The notes: generated by a model from the letters alone, not told the origin. DNA of 34,017 nt from Thermanaeromonas sp. (GCF_021890735.1 NZ_JAKKUR010000016.1:1-34017), one strand, 5' to 3'. Shown: positions 1-7,735, counted from the first letter of the stretch. Numbers and translations: made by a program.

Positions 1-113
1 ACCCGCTTCACGGCTTCCCCCAAGCAGGCGTTGTAGAGCTGGCGGGCCGCCTCCAACCGGACCAGCAAAGTCTTCTCCTGAGGGGGCGAGACTCGGAGGG
101 GGACCTCGCACAC
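1..113 (-). CDS. tnpB: TnpB-like RNA-guided nuclease / IS605 OrfB (5' part only, runs off window)
   Basis: Only the first 37 codons are in the window. They start at a GTG at 113 and read MCEVPLRVSPP, then a segment containing RLEAARQLYNACLGEA, which is the typical N-terminal helix of TnpB/OrfB proteins of IS200/IS605 elements. The family are RNA-guided DNA endonucleases related to Cas12 and Fanzor. They cut at a transposon-adjacent motif and help to retain the element. The RuvC-like catalytic core and zinc finger lie beyond the left edge, so activity cannot be judged. The gene starts 13 bp after the stop of tnpA, consistent with co-transcription. Confidence 0.72.
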   Translation of the reverse strand, partial: MCEVPLRVSPPQEKTLLVRLEAARQLYNACLGEAVKR

Positions 114-126
114 GAAGCTGGGCGTC

Positions 127-525
127 TCAGACGTATTTCTGTTGCTCGATGTATTCGCGCAGAGTTGCAAGGGGAGCACCCCCAACCGTTGCTACGAAGT
201 AGCTATTGGTCCAGAGGGTCGGTAGCCTCAATCTGAGCCACGGGAACTCCTGCCGGAGGATACGGGAGGAGCGGCCTTTCATAAGCTTCACCAGCCGGTG
301 GATACCGAACTGGGGATCCACTTCCACCAGCAGGTGGACGTGGTCTGGCATTACCTCCAATTCAATAATTTCGGCCCTTCTCTCCCGTGCCACTTCAAAG
401 AGGATCTCTTTGAGCCGCACGTCCACCCCATCTTTCAGGACGGGACGCCGGTATTTCGGGCACCAGACTACATGGTATTTGCAAGAATACACGATATTGT
501 TGTTGGACTTAAATTGGCGCCTCAT
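127..525 (-). CDS. tnpA: IS200/IS605 family Y1 transposase TnpA
   Basis: This 132-residue protein is a single-domain HUH transposase that moves single-stranded DNA by peel-and-paste. The HUH metal-binding motif is visible as DHVHLLVEV at residues 61-69. The candidate nucleophile is Tyr125 in the C-terminal helix, in TLREYIEQQ, which follows the family segment TVGGAPL. The N-terminal YSCKYHVVWCPKYRRPVL is also characteristic. Length is slightly below the usual 135-155 residues, but all key parts are present, so it looks functional. The ATG at 525 has no clear Shine-Dalgarno sequence, as is common for these weakly translated enzymes. A TATAAT-like sequence lies just upstream without a convincing -35 box. 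Confidence 0.93.
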   Translation of the reverse strand: MRRQFKSNNNIVYSCKYHVVWCPKYRRPVLKDGVDVRLKEILFEVARERRAEIIELEVMPDHVHLLVEVDPQFGIHRLVKLMKGRSSRILRQEFPWLRLRLPTLWTNSYFVATVGGAPLATLREYIEQQKYV

Positions 526-568
526 GAGATGATTATACTACAAGCGGCAATATAATTGTAGCCCACAA

Positions 569-626
569 AAAAATCTGGCCGCCTTATCCCCAGCCCTAAA
601 GGGCGGGGCCTGCGGCGGCCATTTTT
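569..626 (-). repeat. Subterminal hairpin of the IS200/IS605 element
   Basis: Nested inverted repeats are visible. The inner stem is CCCC-a-GCCC, loop TAAA, GGGC-GGGG (588-608). It is enclosed by GGCCGCC at 577-583 pairing with GGCGGCC at 614-620, and by AAAAAT at 569-574 pairing with ATTTTT at 621-626. Such imperfect hairpins near element ends are what TnpA recognises in this family. The stem with its T-run could also act as a weak terminator. Role as the element end is inferred from its position between tnpA and the broken host gene. Confidence 0.72.
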
Positions 627-721
627 CGGTCACCCCGGCTGCGGGAGCCGAAGAGAATGATTTTGTCGGGATCGGCTGCCTCACGGATCCTCTCTAGGAT
701 AATTTCTAAAATGTCTTGCAT
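596..721 (-). pseudogene. MNT-type nucleotidyltransferase, 5' fragment cut by IS insertion
   Basis: An ATG at 721 with a GAGGGG ribosome binding site opens a frame whose first 31 residues end in IILFGSRSRGD. This is the start of the minimal nucleotidyltransferase (MNT) domain found in MntA-type antitoxins and related proteins; the GSxxxGD motif is the phosphate-binding part of the active site. After GDR the frame enters the IS hairpin and stops at 596, giving 41 codons in which the last ten or so are element sequence. The catalytic Asp pair that should follow (DIDL type) is missing. Any remainder, or a HEPN toxin partner, would lie beyond the insertion and outside the window. Confidence 0.7.
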
Positions 722-770
722 TTTGTTATCCCCTCATTTAAAGGTTGCGTATCGATGAAATCTCAAGCAA

Positions 771-1085
771 TTATATTTCAAGCCCTGGAGGATAGGCAAA
801 AATGGTATTTAAATCTATTTCTAAACCAGGCAGGAGGGGGGAAAGTGCCACATCTTCTTTCCCATAAGCCCCTGCGAGGCGCCAGCCTTCTGGAGCGGTT
901 ATAACTACACCCAGGTTCCGCTTTTCCACCCACTCGGCTAATAATCCGGCCAGCTTCCGTACGACACTCTGATGTTTGAAACTGGGTGACGGTATCAAGT
1001 GTAGTTCCCCCTCGATTACTTCATAGCGGTTCTCATCCCCTAGCTCAAGATAGTCACGGTAGGTGTACCTCTTTGTTATTGCCAC
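771..1085 (-). pseudogene. Uma2 family (DUF820) nuclease-like gene with the central part deleted
   Basis: The frame starts at a GTG (1085) and encodes 104 residues, against roughly 180-190 in the Uma2 family. Residues 1-60 match the usual N-terminus (YTYRDYLEL, RYEVIEGELHLIPSPS, HQSVV). From about residue 66 the sequence jumps straight to the family's C-terminal end (EGWRLAGAYG, then SPLLPGLEIDLNTIF). The middle that carries the PD-(D/E)XK catalytic residues is absent. An in-frame internal deletion is the simplest reading. A good promoter remains upstream, so a short non-catalytic protein could still be made. It lies next to another broken gene and an IS. Confidence 0.68.
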
Positions 1086-1151
1086 CCTTCCTCACCTGCC
1101 TTACGCACCTCAAATAGGGTTTTCGAGGCGCCACCTCAATATCTTTTCTTA

Positions 1152-1181
1152 ATTATACGGTACAAGATTTAGCCAAAACAA
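1152..1181 (-). promoter_or_regulatory. Sigma-A-type promoter upstream of the Uma2 remnant
   Basis: Reading the minus strand, TTGTTT (1176-1181) is followed after 18 bp by a perfect TATAAT (1152-1157). Transcription would begin near 1145 and give a leader of about 60 nt before the GTG at 1085. The -35 box matches at four of six positions. The promoter lies just beyond the 3' end of the subtilase gene. Confidence 0.5.
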
Positions 1182-1196
1182 GGATGGCAAGCTCCT

Positions 1197-4100
1197 TTAA
1201 GGAACTATATCCAAAAGCCGCTTTAGGACAGCGGCGGCCTGGGCACGGGTTAACGGAGAACAAGGACCTAAGGTATCGGGGGTTAATCCCCGCAAAAGCC
1301 CTGCCGCATAGGTCCGGGCTACCGCGTCCTTAGCCCACGAAGGCACTTCACCGAGATCACGGAAGGGCAGGGAAGAGGCGGGCGCGTGAGCGCTTTCTCC
1401 CATAAACCGCACGAGGAAGGCAGCAGCTTCTACCCGGGTAAGTGTGGCGAAGGGGCGGATAGTACCGTCTTCAAAGCCTTTAAGCCATCCCCGGGCATAG
1501 GCCCTGCCTACTGCATCCCTGGCCCAGGAGGGTATTTCCCCTGCATCCACAAAAGGCAGGGCCGAAGGCAGGATCACCTCCGCCAGGCGGTCGAGGAACA
1601 CTATGAATTCAAGCCTGCTTATGGGGTTATCCGGCCGGAAAGAGCCGTCTTCATAGCCGGCTATAAGCCCTTGCCGGGAAAGGGCCTTTATGTCCTGGGC
1701 GGCCCAGTGGCCGTAAATATCCCAGAAGGGAAGGCTACCTTCCCCTCCTAATTCCAACCTTTGGCCCGTTACGGTTCCCGCCCGCCGATCTAAGGCTACT
1801 AAAAGCAAGTCGTTGCCGGATTCTCCTTCCAGGTAAAAGTTTCCGCCCGGCAGGAGATTCACCGCTTGGTAGCTCCCGTCTTCACGGTAAACGTACAGCC
1901 GGTCAGCGCTGGTCCAGCCGGTGATCAAGTATTTATCTCCCCTGGGGAAGGCAGAAACCTTCAGCTCAGGGTCCGTCCGGCCCGGAGGCTCTTCGGCTGC
2001 CACCTGGGCAAGCAGGGGGCCCTGCGAGGTAGGAATGTATACTATCCGCGCTTTAAGCCCTGGCGGGAGATCACGGGCGGGAACTCGGTATCCTCCTAAA
2101 GTAACGAGGGTGACCGGGGACACAGGGTAAGAAGTACCCTCAGCAAGTTTAAGATATTCCCGGCTTTCATCAAAGCCCGCAAGTACCGCCTCCTTTTCTT
2201 CCCCCGGCAGGGCTATGTCCACGCGCAAAATTTCTTCCCTTCCAGGGGCCAAAATTACCCGGACCCAATCGCCGGCGGCGAGGGCCTCCCGGCTTGCCGT
2301 AAGGCCCCAGCGGTAAACCTCTGCTTCGGGATTTAAGTTTAGAACGTGGAAGCGGTTGGAGTTGTCCACCAGGTACAAAAGGCTCTTTTCCTTGTTTATG
2401 TAAACAAGGCGGCCGTAGAGCACCCGGCTGTAGGCCTTAAGGGAAATGACTTTATATTCCCCCGGCAAGACCAGAGCTTGCACCCAATCCCCAATTTTTA
2501 GGCTCTCAAGGCCTACTTGCCGGCCATCGCGGAAGACCGGGGCTACGGGAAAGAGTTCCAAAGCAGTTCCCGTGTCCAATGTCAGCCGCCCGGAAACCGT
2601 ATCTATACCGGCTAGCCTTCCCAGGGCCACCTCCCTTTTCACCTCCAGGTACAAGACTTCGCCCGTGCTGGGGGAAATGCTCAGCCGCACGGCCATACCG
2701 GGAAGAATGCCTTCCAGTTCTCCTTTGTCCGGTGCCCCCCAAGGGAGATCGGCCCTGCTTACGGCCACCAGCCGGTCGCCAAAGGAAACGCCTGCACGGG
2801 GATCAATTGTATAAGGTTTATCCTCGCCAAAAAGCCAGATTTTCCTTTCCCCTTTATCTACCTTGTCTACACTCCCCTCCCGTTCTACGATCCCCGCCGA
2901 GACCTGCCACAAAGTGAGGGTGGAAGGGTTGAGGCTGGCTACGACCTCGGCACCCGGCGGCACATCCTCCGGCCGGGCTTCCCGGCCGTTTAAGAATACG
3001 GGTACTTTAAACGAGGGGTTTAAGTAAAACCCCCCTTCCCTTGCTTCCCGGCTTATCTCTACCACCATCCGGCCTAAAGAAGTGGTGAGAACCTGCACGC
3101 CCCGGGCCTCCCAGGTAGCTCCTACAATATAGGCAATGTTGGGTCCCAGGTAGATGTCGGAACCCGGGAGGATATTTTCCGCAGAAGCCGAACGAAGTCG
3201 CCCGTTCACCATATTTTTTACCCCACCAGGAGGAAGGGATATAACCTCTCCGCCGGCCGTCTTCACCCGACCACCGTCTTCAACGGAAGTAACTATGCTG
3301 CGAAAAACTACTTGGCCGTAGCTTAAGGCGAAGTCCTGACGGGGGGAGGAGCTCCCGGTTACGGCCGGCTCCTTGACCCGGGAAGCTTTAACCTGGATAA
3401 GGTAGCGCCCGGGCTGGGGATTTTTTATGTAAACTTGCTCTACGTTGTTGAGGCTATCTTTTCCCCCTTTTCCGGTAAAGTCGTTGCCCCGGTATTCCTT
3501 CCCATCAGGCCCTACAACTATCAAGTCTAGATCGTTTACCAGGGTGGGGCTAGCACCTGTAGGAGCCGGGGGGTCCGTCCAGGCCAGGGTAACCTTAAGG
3601 GGAAAGCGCGCATCATTAACTGTCCATTCGTAGCTTGCCACCTCACCGGCTGCCAGCCCCCGGGCTTCATCGACCAGGGTCATAAGCTTTTCTTCCAGGG
3701 ACAGCACTGTGCCGGCCAGGTCCAGGATGCCAAAGGAAAGGCCTCCTTCCGCGGAAGAGGGTATCTCCCGGGCGCCGTTAATGAGGGTAGCCTTAAGGAG
3801 CGCAGCCGAAGGGTCTTTGAGACCATATTCTGTCCTAAGGTATTGGCGCAAAAGGGCAGCCGCCCCTCCGGCAATAGCTGCGGCCTGACTTGTCCCGCTT
3901 TCGAGGTTGTAGTTGGGATTCGCCGGAAAGTTTGAAGGAGCCATACGCGAGCGTGGGGCGACGATCCCCGTCCCGGGAGCCAGAAGGTCCGGTTTTAGGC
4001 GCCCGTCACCTGTGGGCCCCCGGCTGGAAAAGGGGGCTTGTTTGGAAGTGTCCTGGGCGTCGGGGCTTAAGGCGGGCCTCGCCGACTGGCTCGCCCCTAC

Positions 4101-4805
4101 CACCAGGGCGTTTTTGCTGTTGGCCTCCGAGGTAAGGCTCCCCTGCACCGGGCCGCTGTTTCCCGCACCGAAGACAACGAGGAAGTCGGGGTGCCCGCGG
4201 ACAAAGGAGTCCACCTGCCGGGAGGTGCTGCCGTACTTGTTAGGCCCGCCTCCCCAACCGTCCACATGCACCCGCACGCCGGCTGCGTAAGCCGGGCGGA
4301 AAAGCTCTTCCAAATTAGAGGGAAGGGAGATCTGTCCTTCCGGGTTTAAGAGTGCCTGGAAGTAAAGGCTGGCCTCCGGAGCTATGCCTGCGTATTTCCC
4401 TTCTGAAGCAAGGCCCGTGCCGGCTATTATTCCTGCCAGGTGGGTGCCGTGGCCCAAGGGATCATCAGGAATATTCCGGCCCGCCCAGCTTTTTAGCATA
4501 AGAACTTTGGGCAGGCGACCGGGCTGGCTCTGAAAATCCGGGTGAAGATCGCTTAATTTCCCGGTGTCTAGGCCGCTGTCGGCAAGCCCTATGATTTCAC
4601 CTTGCCCCTTTATACCCTCCGGAGTGATAAGGCCCGGCGCGCTTAAAACTTGGGCCCCTATGATGCTGGCCGCGCGGTCGCTGAGGAAAGAAGGGGAAAA
4701 GTAGTTTACATAAAATTTCGCCCACGAAATAATGGGGGTAAAAATAAAAAGAAGTACCAAAAGAGCGGTGAACCCCGTGGATCTGCACGCGCTACCCTCT
4801 CTCAC
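1197..4805 (-). CDS. S8 family serine peptidase (subtilase) with C-terminal S-layer homology domains
   Basis: This large exported subtilase has about 1202 residues from the proposed GTG at 4805. A signal peptide is visible (basic start, then TALLVLLFIFTPII). The triad is Asp76 (IIGLADSGLD), His119 (GHGTHLAG) and Ser306 (ESGTSQAAA), with Asn216 of VVFGAGNSG as oxyanion residue. A jelly-roll-like segment (LAWTDPP, LVNDLDLIV) follows, then about 480 residues of repeated beta modules. Three SLH domains close the protein (FWDIYGHWAAQDI, LPFVDAGEIPSWA, LPFRDLGEVPSWA), implying attachment to the cell wall or S-layer. The frame stays open to 4997, but that start would overlap the upstream gene by about 115 bp and bury the signal peptide. 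A purine-rich stretch (GGAGGGAGGGGG) lies about 15 nt before the GTG. Confidence 0.9.
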   Translation of the reverse strand: MREGSACRSTGFTALLVLLFIFTPIISWAKFYVNYFSPSFLSDRAASIIGAQVLSAPGLITPEGIKGQGEIIGLADSGLDTGKLSDLHPDFQSQPGRLPKVLMLKSWAGRNIPDDPLGHGTHLAGIIAGTGLASEGKYAGIAPEASLYFQALLNPEGQISLPSNLEELFRPAYAAGVRVHVDGWGGGPNKYGSTSRQVDSFVRGHPDFLVVFGAGNSGPVQGSLTSEANSKNALVVGASQSARPALSPDAQDTSKQAPFSSRGPTGDGRLKPDLLAPGTGIVAPRSRMAPSNFPANPNYNLESGTSQAAAIAGGAAALLRQYLRTEYGLKDPSAALLKATLINGAREIPSSAEGGLSFGILDLAGTVLSLEEKLMTLVDEARGLAAGEVASYEWTVNDARFPLKVTLAWTDPPAPTGASPTLVNDLDLIVVGPDGKEYRGNDFTGKGGKDSLNNVEQVYIKNPQPGRYLIQVKASRVKEPAVTGSSSPRQDFALSYGQVVFRSIVTSVEDGGRVKTAGGEVISLPPGGVKNMVNGRLRSASAENILPGSDIYLGPNIAYIVGATWEARGVQVLTTSLGRMVVEISREAREGGFYLNPSFKVPVFLNGREARPEDVPPGAEVVASLNPSTLTLWQVSAGIVEREGSVDKVDKGERKIWLFGEDKPYTIDPRAGVSFGDRLVAVSRADLPWGAPDKGELEGILPGMAVRLSISPSTGEVLYLEVKREVALGRLAGIDTVSGRLTLDTGTALELFPVAPVFRDGRQVGLESLKIGDWVQALVLPGEYKVISLKAYSRVLYGRLVYINKEKSLLYLVDNSNRFHVLNLNPEAEVYRWGLTASREALAAGDWVRVILAPGREEILRVDIALPGEEKEAVLAGFDESREYLKLAEGTSYPVSPVTLVTLGGYRVPARDLPPGLKARIVYIPTSQGPLLAQVAAEEPPGRTDPELKVSAFPRGDKYLITGWTSADRLYVYREDGSYQAVNLLPGGNFYLEGESGNDLLLVALDRRAGTVTGQRLELGGEGSLPFWDIYGHWAAQDIKALSRQGLIAGYEDGSFRPDNPISRLEFIVFLDRLAEVILPSALPFVDAGEIPSWARDAVGRAYARGWLKGFEDGTIRPFATLTRVEAAAFLVRFMGESAHAPASSLPFRDLGEVPSWAKDAVARTYAAGLLRGLTPDTLGPCSPLTRAQAAAVLKRLLDIVP

Positions 4806-4882
4806 TCCCCTAAAAATGGTCTTCCCCCTCCCTCCGTGAGCCCTTCTACTTTTTAAACCTTCTTTGTTGAACCTTGCGCCGG

Positions 4883-5626
4883 CTACTTCCTCCTGCCGCG
4901 CGTTCTTCTGGCTTCCGCCAGCACCGCTATCATAAATTTCGGCAGGGCGAGGGCCCTTTTGACCCTCTTCGGCTCCCGCACTACCCGGTAAAGCCATTCC
5001 AGGCCCAACTCCTGCATAAAACGGGGTGCCCGCTTGGCTCGGCCCGCCAGCACATCCAGGCTCCCCCCCACACCTATGGCCACGGGGATCCCAAGACCGG
5101 CAAGATGTCTGGCCATCCAGTATTCCTGCTTGGGCGATCCCAAAGCTACGAGAAGAACATCGGGGGAAGTCTTCTTAAGGTTTTTTAAAAGTTCCTCTTC
5201 TTTTCCCGGGCTCAAGTACCCGTGGGAGGTCCCCAAGATGTTAAGGCCGGGGTGGCGCTCCTTTAATCTCCGTCCTGCTTCTTCGGCCACACCCGGCGCA
5301 CCGCCGTACAAAAAGAGGCGCCAGCCCTCTTCCGCCGCACGTACAGCTAAAGCCTGCACCAGGTCTATGCCCGCTACCCTCTCCGGCACAGGATTCCCCA
5401 ATACGCGCGCGGCCCAAACAATACCCGCACCGTCAGGGGTAACGAGCCCGGCCCGGTTTACAATATCCCTAAATCTCGGGTCGTGCATGGCCCGGTAGGC
5501 CATTTCCGCGTTGAGGGTCACTACATAGTGGGGTTTGCCCGAGGCTATGAAGCGGCCTAAAACTTCCAGCGCTTCGTTTAAAGTTAGGGCATCTACCCGG
5601 CAGCCCAGCACCCAGCAGCTCTTCAC
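4883..5626 (-). CDS. WecG/TagA/CpsF family glycosyltransferase
   Basis: This protein has 247 residues. The family (GT26) transfers N-acetylmannosamine or a related sugar to the lipid-linked GlcNAc carrier in the first committed step of wall teichoic acid or other secondary wall polymers, at the inner membrane face. Conserved parts seen are VVTLNAEMA (Thr37), VTPDGAGIVWAAR (Asp65, the expected catalytic base), LFLYGGAPGVAEEA and LLVALGSPKQEYWM near the acceptor site. The C-terminal basic tail (LGLEWLYRVVREPKRVKRA) is thought to aid membrane association. Start is a GTG with an AAGG only 1-2 nt upstream; a second GTG six codons in is possible. It lies between LCP and subtilase genes in an envelope cluster. 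Confidence 0.92.
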   Translation of the reverse strand: MKSCWVLGCRVDALTLNEALEVLGRFIASGKPHYVVTLNAEMAYRAMHDPRFRDIVNRAGLVTPDGAGIVWAARVLGNPVPERVAGIDLVQALAVRAAEEGWRLFLYGGAPGVAEEAGRRLKERHPGLNILGTSHGYLSPGKEEELLKNLKKTSPDVLLVALGSPKQEYWMARHLAGLGIPVAIGVGGSLDVLAGRAKRAPRFMQELGLEWLYRVVREPKRVKRALALPKFMIAVLAEARRTRGRRK

Positions 5627-5831
5627 CTTATTTATCTAGCGCCGACCCCCTCTAAACCCGACTTCTCCCCAGTTTCTGTACCAAGGATCACTAGAACACA
5701 AGTCATCAGGGACAGTTTGATGAAAGGTCGAGGATGGCCCGCTTGACCGGAAGTAACTTCACCCTAGCCCGGTGTTCAAGGCGATAGCCCGGCCGATAGG
5801 TAGCCGTTTTAAACCGTTCTAGCCGGTATTT

Positions 5832-6782
5832 TTAAGGGTACCTGTTCCGCCAGTAGGGGATCTCGGCCAGTACATTCTTAAGTTTTTCTTGATCCGCCAC
5901 CCAGTAGCTTATTCCCTTAATGTATTTTCCTTCTCCGGGTACCATATGGCTCATTACGGTGCTGCTGTCCATATCCTTTAAAAAGAGGGCCAGACCCAGC
6001 ATGTCCATGGTACTTAAATTCGTGCGGACGTATTTACTTGCCTCGCTCACGAGCTTCGGTATCTTGGGCAGAGTGCCCAGGCGGAGGGCCTGGTCCAGCA
6101 TGGCCTTAAGGAACTTCTGCTGGCGGCCTATACGGGCAATATCTCCTTCCGGGTCGTTGCGGAAACGCACGTAAGCCAGGGCGTCACGACCGTTTAAATG
6201 CTGGAAGCCCGGTTTTAGGTTTATGCCCTCTTCAGGGTAGTACATCCGTTTTTCTACCTCTATGTCTACGCCGCCTAAGAGATCCACCAGCCTCTCAAAG
6301 CCCTCAAAATCCACTTCTACGTATTTCGTCACCTGTGTTCCCAAGAAACTGTTTACGGCGTCCATAAGGAGCTGGGGTCCACCTAAAGCATGAGCCGCGT
6401 TTATCTTGTCCGGGCCGTATCCGGGAATACGCACATAGGTGTCCCGTGGGATGGAGAGTAGGTCCACCCGCTTCCCGGCCGCATCGAAAAAGGCGAGGAT
6501 TATGGTGTCCGACCGGGACGGCTCATTCGCCTTCCGCGCGTCCACCCCGATAAGGAGGACGGCACTGGGCGGTTTGGATATCCCTACCTCTCCTTCCTTG
6601 ACGGTGTCGCCCATGGCTACGGGTTGTCCCAGTAAGTAGGCGGCCAGGTGGTAACCTGCTAGGCCGAAACCCGCAAAAAGAAGGAGCCCCAGCAAAATAA
6701 AAGTCAGGGCCTGCATAAAGAAGCTCTTCTTGCGGGCGGGCTTAGCCTTAGCCCGGGCTTCTCCCCAGAATTCTTCTTCCAA
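5832..6782 (-). CDS. LytR-CpsA-Psr (LCP) family cell-wall glycopolymer ligase
   Basis: The protein has 316 residues, starting at TTG 6782 with AAAGGAG about 13 nt upstream. A basic N-terminus and one membrane segment (about residues 23-50) precede an extracellular LCP domain. Conserved positions are visible: GVDAR (Asp81), RSDTI (Arg90, Asp92), SIPRDTYV (Arg113, Asp114), DKINAA (Lys127) and the segment AYVRFRNDPEGDIARIGRQQ. LCP enzymes move teichoic acids or other polymers from a polyprenyl carrier to peptidoglycan, which fits the WecG/TagA-like gene just downstream. The 205-bp gap before that gene has no clear promoter or terminator. The substrate polymer cannot be named from sequence. Confidence 0.93.
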   Translation of the reverse strand: MEEEFWGEARAKAKPARKKSFFMQALTFILLGLLLFAGFGLAGYHLAAYLLGQPVAMGDTVKEGEVGISKPPSAVLLIGVDARKANEPSRSDTIILAFFDAAGKRVDLLSIPRDTYVRIPGYGPDKINAAHALGGPQLLMDAVNSFLGTQVTKYVEVDFEGFERLVDLLGGVDIEVEKRMYYPEEGINLKPGFQHLNGRDALAYVRFRNDPEGDIARIGRQQKFLKAMLDQALRLGTLPKIPKLVSEASKYVRTNLSTMDMLGLALFLKDMDSSTVMSHMVPGEGKYIKGISYWVADQEKLKNVLAEIPYWRNRYP

Positions 6783-6822
6783 AGTTAAAGCTGGCTCCTT
6801 TCCCTAAAAGCTAACTTATTTA

Positions 6823-6859
6823 TTTCCTCTTTCTTCTCTCTTACTCTTTCTTCCCTCTT
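6823..6859 (+). repeat. Homopyrimidine/homopurine tract
   Basis: Thirty-seven bases are all pyrimidine on the plus strand except one A at 6843. The minus strand is the corresponding GA-rich run, in the intergenic space between the copper-amine-oxidase-domain gene and the LCP gene. Several GAGAAG/AAGAGG words on the coding strand resemble ribosome binding sites but lie too far from the LCP start. No function can be assigned; triplex or mRNA-level effects are possible. Confidence 0.5.
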
Positions 6860-6909
6860 ATGCCCTCGGGGCACTGAATCTCCTTAAAGCATCAAGGAGG
6901 CCGGTAAAA

Positions 6910-7578
6910 CTACAAGGTGGCCAGGGTAATGGTGATGCTCCTTGTAGCTTCGTACCAGCGCACCTGGGCACCCAGGCCTTCACTCACCACACGTAAAGGT
7001 ACCATGGTCGTGCCACCCACAAGCCTGGGCGCCGCCGGCAGATCCCTCTCCGTGCCGTTGATAACGGCCTTGCGGGAGCCTATCTTTAATATCACTGACG
7101 AAGAACCCAAGGTATAGCTAACCGTGCTGGTCTCGCCCTTGTAGTCTACCTTCGCACCCAAAGCTTCCCCGACAAAGCGAAAGGGTACCATAGAGGTGCC
7201 GTTGGGTTCCTGGTAAGGGGCCACGGGTAAAACATGCGGTACACCATTGACGTAAGCTGTAGTGCTCCCTATGGCTAATATGACCTGTTTGGCCTGGGCA
7301 GCGGGAAGCTCCGAAATCTTTTTCTTGAGCTCCGCCAGCTCCTCCTCAAATTTCTTTTGTACCTCCTGGATGCGCGCGTTTACGTAGCTTTCTACATAAG
7401 ATTTCGTTACCAGGGGATCTTCGCTGCTACCCGGCAAAGGACCGCTGGCCTCGACTTCCCGGCCGCCCCCGACAAAAATAATGTATACGACCACTGCGGA
7501 AAAAAGCAATATAGAAATCAGAGGAAGCAAAACGGAAACCGGACCTCTCCTCCCCCGCCGGCCGGGGGCATCAGGCAT
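6910..7578 (-). CDS. Membrane-anchored protein with copper amine oxidase N-terminal (stalk) domain
   Basis: The protein has 222 residues. A basic cytoplasmic start (RRGRRG) leads into one membrane segment (about 14-36, VSVLLPLISILLFSAVV). A short coiled-coil follows (about 60-92, RIQEVQKKFEEELAELKKKI). The C-terminal 130 residues form a Cu_amine_oxidN1-type domain, with the paired motifs GTSMVPFRFVGEALGAKV and GTTMVPLRVVSEGLGAQV. In Firmicutes this domain is an extracellular module of unknown ligand, not an oxidase. The ATG at 7578 has a weak AAGG. A much stronger ribosome binding site (AAGGAGGGAGG) lies further upstream in phase with a CTG, so translation may begin about ten codons earlier. 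It is the first gene of the envelope cluster on this strand. Confidence 0.85.
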   Translation of the reverse strand: MPDAPGRRGRRGPVSVLLPLISILLFSAVVVYIIFVGGGREVEASGPLPGSSEDPLVTKSYVESYVNARIQEVQKKFEEELAELKKKISELPAAQAKQVILAIGSTTAYVNGVPHVLPVAPYQEPNGTSMVPFRFVGEALGAKVDYKGETSTVSYTLGSSSVILKIGSRKAVINGTERDLPAAPRLVGGTTMVPLRVVSEGLGAQVRWYEATRSITITLATL

Positions 7579-7735
7579 CGACCTTAGAATTATATCCTTT
7601 AGTTTCAGAGCGCCTCCCTCCTTAAGATTAAATTACACTTTCAGTTTCGACATAAATAACGCTTTTCCTCTTTCCCCCAGGAGATAAAAATAGCTAGGTA
7701 AAGCAAAGAATTCATACTTTTTTATCAAGAAATAA

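Larger units (their letters stand above)
1..626 (-). mobile_element. IS200/IS605-family insertion sequence (partial, left end and transposase side)
   Basis: The element consists of a Y1 transposase gene (tnpA), then after a 13-bp gap the start of a TnpB-type gene on the same strand, with a long imperfect hairpin upstream of tnpA at 569-626. This tnpA-tnpB order with subterminal hairpins and no terminal inverted repeats is the IS200/IS605 plan. The element leaves the window at its left edge, so the other end, where the guide RNA of such elements is normally encoded, cannot be seen. The upstream end interrupts a nucleotidyltransferase reading frame, which places the junction near 626-630. The exact boundary is inferred. 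Confidence 0.8.

Noticed and set aside
206-555. Two open frames on the plus strand inside tnpA
   Set aside because: They mirror the transposase coding sequence, and the minus-strand frame carries the HUH and Tyr motifs.
4806-4997. N-terminal extension of the subtilase up to an ATG at 4997
   Set aside because: It would overlap the glycosyltransferase gene by about 115 bp and put 64 charged residues before the signal peptide. The GTG at 4805 is more plausible.
5627-5831. The 205-bp gap between the LCP and WecG/TagA genes as a possible gene or RNA
   Set aside because: Only a 24-codon frame without a good ribosome binding site was found. A TTGTGT and a TACAGA are only 15 bp apart, which is too weak for a promoter call.
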